Origin: Massilia sp. UBA2709
GTDB taxonomy: Bacteria; Pseudomonadota; Gammaproteobacteria; Burkholderiales; Burkholderiaceae_D
Assembly (NCBI GenBank): GCA_002354135.1
Contig: DEKZ01000098.1
Location: forward strand, 815 to 18,944
Length of the DNA: 18,130 nt
Direction: 5' to 3'
The translations under genes were made by a program, and so were the position numbers. The notes under the pieces were generated by a model. The model saw nothing but the letters and a program-made list of their open reading frames with translations, was not told where the DNA came from and did no database searches. Of this stretch, positions 17,501-18,130 are shown in pieces; within the stretch, counting starts at the first letter, position 1, and the number at the start of each line of letters is the position of its first letter.

Positions 17501-18130
17501 ATGCCCGATTGACGCTTTCGGCCAAGTTCGCCTCTTGTGCTAACTTTAACAGCAAAATGAATACTGACGCGCCACTTCCGTCCGGACGGTTCTGGAGATC
17601 AATGCGGCCACCGTGTTCGTCGACGATTTTTTTCACCATCGGCAGGCCCAGGCCGGTCCCGCGCGCCTTCGATGTGACATAGGGTTCGAGGGCCCGCGCC
17701 AGGATCTTCGGCGCAAAGCCCGGGCCGTTGTCCATGATCGCCAGGCGCACCGCGATGCCTGCCGCACCGTCCGCGCCGGTGTAGTGGATGATCTCGGTGG
17801 CGACGTCGATGCGCGGCGGCGGTGCGTCCGGACCGCGGTCGGCCAGCGCGTCCTGGGCGTTCTGCAGCAGGTTGTGGATCACCTGGCGCAATTGGGTCGG
17901 GTCGCCCATCACGCGCGGCAGGTTCGGCGCCAGCGCGGCATGGATGATGTCGGAGGCGTCCTCGGCCAGGTAGAGGCTCAGGATTTCCTCGATCAGCCCG
18001 TTCAGGTCGAGCGGCTCGAGCACCGCCGGCGGCGTGCGCGCATAGTCGCGGAAGTCGTCGACCATGCGCTTCATGGCGTCGACCTGGTTGACGATGGTGG
18101 AGGTGGCGCGCGCCAGCAGGGCGGCGTCGC
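17499..18130 (-). CDS. ntrY: NtrY-like sensor histidine kinase, C-terminal part (partial)
   Basis: Only the 3' part is in the window; the gene runs off the right edge. The visible protein opens with LARATSTIVNQVDAMKRM and VDDFRDYARTPP, the end of the dimerisation helices characteristic of NtrY. An HATPase domain follows with N box VIHNLLQNAQDAL, G1 DNGPGFAPKIL and G2 ARGTGLGLPMVKKIVDEHGG, and it ends SVNRA. The phospho-accepting His and the membrane sensor part lie outside. It should phosphorylate the NtrX-like regulator encoded 158 nt downstream. In betaproteobacteria this pair normally follows fmt-rsmB in the same direction; here it faces fmt. Confidence 0.9.
   Translation of the reverse strand, partial: DAALLARATSTIVNQVDAMKRMVDDFRDYARTPPAVLEPLDLNGLIEEILSLYLAEDASDIIHAALAPNLPRVMGDPTQLRQVIHNLLQNAQDALADRGPDAPPPRIDVATEIIHYTGADGAAGIAVRLAIMDNGPGFAPKILARALEPYVTSKARGTGLGLPMVKKIVDEHGGRIDLQNRPDGSGASVFILLLKLAQEANLAESVNRA

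Overview
The window is high-GC DNA from a betaproteobacterium. Most likely it is an Oxalobacteraceae member (Massilia/Telluria/Duganella-like). This rests on gene content and order: topB, smg, dprA and a LysM protein on the minus strand, divergent from def-fmt, then metH, a DUF3567 gene and an ntrY-ntrX pair. The genus is inferred from remembered synteny and was not checked by a search.

Layout, left to right. The 3' tail of an unidentified plus-strand gene ends at 59 and is followed by a strong bidirectional terminator and a palindromic repeat. The minus-strand block then runs leftward: a LysM exported protein, dprA (DNA-uptake/recombination mediator), smg (DUF494) and topB (type IA topoisomerase III). 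A plus-strand gene for a Gly/Gln-rich disordered protein sits between smg and topB. Divergent from the LysM gene, def and fmt (removal and addition of the N-formyl group of initiator Met) run rightward. A BrnA-type antitoxin gene without a visible toxin points left, and metH (full-length B12-dependent methionine synthase) points right, followed by a small SPW-repeat membrane protein. From 13626 to the right edge everything is on the minus strand: an EAL-HDOD signalling protein, a class II glutamine amidotransferase, a DUF3567 protein, a short CobW-like protein translationally coupled to a short NtrX-like regulator, and the C-terminal part of the NtrY kinase.

Most protein-coding content is ordinary core metabolism and information processing. 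The unexplained structure is mainly non-coding. (1) Three copies of a GTAG-headed palindromic element (REP/REPIN-like) lie at the 3' ends of topB, fmt and the EAL-HDOD gene. Each starts within 0-3 nt of the stop codon, and at the EAL-HDOD gene it contains the stop codon. (2) A concentric, nearly 100-bp imperfect palindrome lies between ntrY and ntrX, flanked by a perfect 14-bp tandem duplication. (3) A hairpin between metH and the SPW gene buries the Shine-Dalgarno of the latter. On the protein side, the NtrX-like regulator lacks the sigma-54 AAA+ domain and the coupled CobW-like protein has lost its P-loop but keeps the CxCC motif. I see no tRNA, rRNA, CRISPR array, insertion sequence or prophage gene.
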